DNA of 6,086 nucleotides, from positions 1 through 6,086 of the forward strand of contig JABDKS010000758.1 in the NCBI GenBank assembly GCA_013002105.1, in the 5' to 3' direction. The notes beneath the pieces were generated by a model. The model saw only the letters and a program-made list of their open reading frames with translations. It did not search any database and was not told where the DNA came from. Each line of letters begins with the position of its first letter. Positions within the stretch are counted from its first letter, which is position 1. This document shows positions 4,337 to 6,086 of this stretch, piece by piece. Position numbers and translations under genes: made by a program. The DNA is from Pirellulaceae bacterium (GTDB lineage: Bacteria; Planctomycetota; Planctomycetia; Pirellulales; Pirellulaceae).

Positions 4337-6086
4337 TCACGGGAGACGATTATTTAGCGTCGATTCACCTTCGATAACCAAATAACGCTCGGTGGTTTTC
4401 ACTAGCGGAAATTCTTGTTGTTCGCCCGATGGCCAACGGATTTGGACACTATCGACCGTGTCTTGGTCGACGCCCAAACCGAAATCCAGCACCGATTCGT
4501 CCGAGCAGAAATATCCGTCTCCGGCCGTTACCCACTGTGTCCAGGTTTGGTCACCGCTGGTAACGGTCACGCGAGCGCCGATTGCATCGCGTTCACTTTG
4601 GGTTCCGACCAATTCGAATTGAATCCAAGAACCAGGGGTTGGAGTTTCATTTTTCAGCAGCGCGGTTGGTTGATCCAAATGACCAATCAGCAGATCGATC
4701 GCGCCGTCACGGTTGTAATCGATGGTAGTCATCGCACGCCCCAGGTATTCGCGATTCCAATAATCCGAATCATCATCGACATCCGTCGCAGCAAACCGAA
4801 CTCCGCGATTGATCAAACATTGCGGCGGCATTTGAAAACCTTCACCTTCCTTTCGCATGTCAAAGATATGGCCGTTGGTGACGAATAAATCGAGCCATCC
4901 ATTTCGGTCGATATCGACAGCTTTGGTTCCGAATCCGACCATGGGCCAGCTCGCTTGATCGATTCCGTACCGCGCGGCCAAATCGGTAAAACCACCGCCC
5001 TTGGTTTGCACGTACAAGTTGGCGGATTCGAGCGAGAAGTTTGTGACATGCAAGTCAATTTCTCCATCGCGATTGAAGTCACCGGTTGCGATACCCATGC
5101 AGCCGTTTGCGACGCCGCTGTAGCCATTGGCAAGTCCCATCGCGTCGGCTGCATTGCTCAATTGGTTATTGCCAGTGTGCACCAAAAAGTGATTTGGCCG
5201 TACATCGTTGCCCACAAAGACTTCGTTGTTGCCGTCGGACGCAAAGTCGGTGATGACGACGCCCAATCCAGTTCCCGGTTTGGCGATCTCGCGTCCGATT
5301 TCTCGCATCACATAAGTGCCGTCGCCGCGGTTTTCGTACCATCGATCGCTCTGCGCGTAGTGCAACAGTGGCGAGGGTTGAATCTCGGTACCGTCCTCGG
5401 CAATCTCAGGAAGTTTGAAACCGCCCTCCATTTCGATGTAGACGGTTTCATAAAGATCCGGCAACGCGTCGCCGTTGATGTCTCCGATGGCCAAAGATGA
5501 AGTGAATCGATCGGCCACGTCACCCAACGTTGACGTGGCATCGCGAAACGTTCCGTCACCGTTGTTGATCAGCAAACGGTTGTGCCCGAGGCTGCCTAAA
5601 TACAGGTCGGTGAAACCGTCTTGATTGACGTCGCCGGCGGCCAGTCCGGAGCCGTAGTTTCGGTCCGATGCGTCGGACGTCTGAGTGGTATCAACAAATT
5701 GTCCCTGCAGATTTCGATACAGCAAATTGGACCGCGTGCATTGATCGGTGGGTGGCTCGCCCGAACCTTGAGCAAAATAGACGTCGGGCCATCCATCCAG
5801 GTCGAAATCGATCACAGCGATTCCACCGCCGATTGATTCATGGATTGGGATCGATGCGATGTTGATCTGCTTGTCTTGGTACCACTGGAAATCAATTCCA
5901 ACCTGTTTGGCAACATTGACCAATCGCGGTGTCGCCAGCGGTTTTACGTCGACCAGAACCGGCTTGATCTCTAAGGTGGAAACGTCGCCGATCAAATTGT
6001 CGAACGCTGGTTGGAGTTCGAATTGTTTTGGGTCCACACCGACCAACGCGGATGCCACGGTGATTTCTCGAGCATCCTGGGACTGC
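4337..6086 (-). CDS. FG-GAP/VCBS seven-repeat propeller with ASPIC/UnbV domain (5' end outside window)
   Basis: The frame is open from the right edge (first full codon at 6085) to TGA at 4337-4339, 582 visible residues. The GTG at 6056-6058 is unlikely to be the start because the frame continues upstream with no stop. Counting from that GTG, calcium-loop repeats begin at Asp84 (DFDLDGWPD), 143, 193, 271, 327, 382 and 447, the same seven as in the 594-3710 protein. An ASPIC/UnbV domain follows at about 489-562 with SERDAIG, TAGDGYFC (Cys518), GLG and WPSG. The aligned parts of the two proteins share long stretches, such as QDGF.DL, LINNGDGTF and VTNGHI, so they are true paralogues. The missing N-terminus would be expected to hold an export signal and TPRs, but this cannot be seen here. 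No clear intrinsic terminator follows the stop. No catalytic residues are recognised; function unknown. Confidence 0.92.
   Translation of the reverse strand, partial: QSQDAREITVASALVGVDPKQFELQPAFDNLIGDVSTLEIKPVLVDVKPLATPRLVNVAKQVGIDFQWYQDKQINIASIPIHESIGGGIAVIDFDLDGWPDVYFAQGSGEPPTDQCTRSNLLYRNLQGQFVDTTQTSDASDRNYGSGLAAGDVNQDGFTDLYLGSLGHNRLLINNGDGTFRDATSTLGDVADRFTSSLAIGDINGDALPDLYETVYIEMEGGFKLPEIAEDGTEIQPSPLLHYAQSDRWYENRGDGTYVMREIGREIAKPGTGLGVVITDFASDGNNEVFVGNDVRPNHFLVHTGNNQLSNAADAMGLANGYSGVANGCMGIATGDFNRDGEIDLHVTNFSLESANLYVQTKGGGFTDLAARYGIDQASWPMVGFGTKAVDIDRNGWLDLFVTNGHIFDMRKEGEGFQMPPQCLINRGVRFAATDVDDDSDYWNREYLGRAMTTIDYNRDGAIDLLIGHLDQPTALLKNETPTPGSWIQFELVGTQSERDAIGARVTVTSGDQTWTQWVTAGDGYFCSDESVLDFGLGVDQDTVDSVQIRWPSGEQQEFPLVKTTERYLVIEGESTLNNRLP

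Noticed and set aside
4309..4341. TGTCACG repeated at 4309-4315 and 4335-4341
   Set aside because: A 7-bp direct repeat, one copy partly coding, is not significant.
4955..5500. Open frame of 181 codons on the + strand inside the third propeller gene
   Set aside because: Antisense shadow of regular FG-GAP repeats; composition is explained by the codons of the real gene and no domain is seen.

Overview
The window looks like a piece of a planctomycete chromosome (Rhodopirellula/Blastopirellula-like). This is an inference from protein style: GC is moderate, and the genes encode large secreted proteins that join TPRs, an FG-GAP/VCBS propeller and a C-terminal ASPIC/UnbV domain, together with a very small lipoprotein. 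No rRNA, tRNA, CRISPR array, transposase or phage gene is visible.

Layout: (1) Positions 1-425, + strand, hold the 3' end of a propeller/ASPIC-UnbV gene that starts before the window. (2) Positions 426-593 are a convergent intergenic gap with a long imperfect inverted repeat (443-497) and a 13-bp direct repeat at a 17-bp period (501-534). (3) Positions 594-3710, - strand, hold a complete 1038-codon gene: lipoprotein signal peptide, low-complexity linker, TPR region, seven FG-GAP-type calcium-loop repeats and an ASPIC/UnbV domain. (4) Positions 3711-3928 contain its leader and a clear intrinsic terminator (3850-3890, - strand) belonging to the next gene upstream. (5) Positions 3929-4117, - strand, hold a 62-codon lipoprotein gene with a good Shine-Dalgarno sequence. 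(6) Positions 4118-4336 are its upstream region, with a 9-bp inverted repeat, a 10-bp palindrome and a possible -10 box. (7) Positions 4337-6086, - strand, hold the 3' 582 codons of a third propeller/ASPIC-UnbV gene whose N-terminus lies beyond the right edge.

The three large genes are paralogues. They share the DxNxDGxxD calcium loops, the S[RE]RD[AS]IG strand, a GDGYxC motif, GLG and WP[SD]G. The two on the - strand match blade for blade through a predicted seven-bladed propeller. The complete one carries a canonical lipobox, so it is probably anchored in a membrane with the TPRs and propeller outside the cytoplasm. The biochemical role of this family (CRTAC1-like, ASPIC/UnbV) in planctomycetes is not established, and the sequence shows no catalytic motif. 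The best leads are the clustering of three paralogues, a conserved cysteine in the ASPIC domain, and the structured intergenic DNA at 443-534 and 4141-4201. I found no convincing evidence of a wholly new system.
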